NCBI GenBank assembly: GCA_036639135.1
Contig: JAVWJE010000106.1
Coordinates: forward strand, 1 to 5,290
Reading direction: 5' to 3'
Length of the DNA: 5,290 nt
Origin: Carnobacterium_A sp036639135
Lineage (GTDB): Bacteria; Bacillota; Bacilli; Lactobacillales; Carnobacteriaceae
Below are positions 5,243-5,290 of this stretch, in pieces; position 1 is the first letter of the stretch; every line of letters starts with the position of its first letter. The position numbers and the translations under genes were made by a program. The notes beneath the pieces are model-generated. The model was not told the DNA's origin. It saw only the letters and a list, made by a program, of their open reading frames with translations, and ran no database searches.

Positions 5243-5262
5243 GATTCTGATACACAATCAGA
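5241..5262 (+). promoter_or_regulatory. Second leader hairpin next to the hpf-like ribosome binding site
   Basis: Two alternative pairings exist because CTGAT is repeated. TCTGAT (5246-5251) pairs with ATCAGA (5257-5262) around a 5-nt loop. CTGATT (5241-5246) pairs with AATCAG (5256-5261) around a 9-nt loop. The second competes with the base of the preceding hairpin. Both end a few bases before the GGGGAG ribosome binding site (5268-5273). Confidence 0.4.
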
Positions 5263-5280
5263 TGAAAGGGGAGAGTGTTT

Positions 5281-5290
5281 ATGTTTAAAT
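5281..5290 (+). CDS. hpf: Start of probable ribosome hibernation promoting factor (partial)
   Basis: Only ATG TTT AAA T lies in the window, giving Met-Phe-Lys. A strong GGGGAG (5268-5273) lies 7 nt upstream, with a good promoter and a structured leader before it. In Lactobacillales the gene after comFC is usually the long hibernation factor HPF/YfiA (followed by secA), whose protein typically starts MFKY. The long form binds the 30S subunit and, through its C-terminal domain, pairs 70S ribosomes into inactive 100S dimers in stationary phase. The start codon is well supported. The identity rests on gene order and three residues only. Confidence 0.6.

Noticed and set aside
1..5290. Mobile elements, CRISPR arrays, tRNA or rRNA genes
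   Set aside because: No transposase, spaced direct repeats, tRNA-like cloverleaf or rRNA sequence was seen. The genes are conserved core genes in a familiar order.

Overview
The window is ordinary low-GC Firmicutes chromosome, most likely from the order Lactobacillales. I infer this from the AT-rich sequence, the strong AGGAGG-type ribosome binding sites, and the gene order LCP protein - YigZ/YvyE - DegV - ComFA - ComFC - hibernation factor. A Carnobacterium- or Enterococcus-like genus would fit, but I cannot fix the genus from the sequence alone. The order resembles the Bacillus subtilis tagV-yvyE-degS-degU-degV-comFA-comFB-comFC-...-hpf-secA region, with degSU, comFB and the flagellar block missing.

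Layout. The left part is read on the minus strand. yigZ/yvyE (1232-1882) is followed after 98 bp by a LytR-CpsA-Psr (LCP) cell-wall polymer ligase gene (78-1133), and a dyad at 2-40 is a possible terminator of that unit. A 235-277 bp divergent intergenic region (1883 to about 2159) holds back-to-back promoters for yigZ and degV and several inverted repeats. The right part is read on the plus strand: degV (2160-3044), closed by a strong intrinsic terminator that begins inside its own last codons; comFA and comFC overlapping by 7 bp; and a 134-bp regulatory region leading into the first ten bases of a gene that is probably hpf/raiA.

Functions. ComFA (a DEAD-type ATPase with a cysteine-rich N-terminus) and ComFC (a cysteine-rich phosphoribosyltransferase-like protein) form the cytoplasmic part of the transformation DNA-uptake machinery. 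DegV is a fatty-acid-binding protein of the FakB type. YigZ/YvyE is an IMPACT-family protein linked to translation. The LCP protein attaches anionic polymers to peptidoglycan. The last gene would encode the long ribosome hibernation factor that makes 100S dimers.

No mobile element, CRISPR array, tRNA or rRNA was seen, and I see no evidence for a wholly new system. The most interesting signals are regulatory: a cre-like site inside the hpf promoter, a structured hpf leader that begins at the predicted transcript end, an in-phase A_AAA_AAA slippery heptamer that would fuse ComFA to ComFC, and a comFA promoter region without a good housekeeping promoter.
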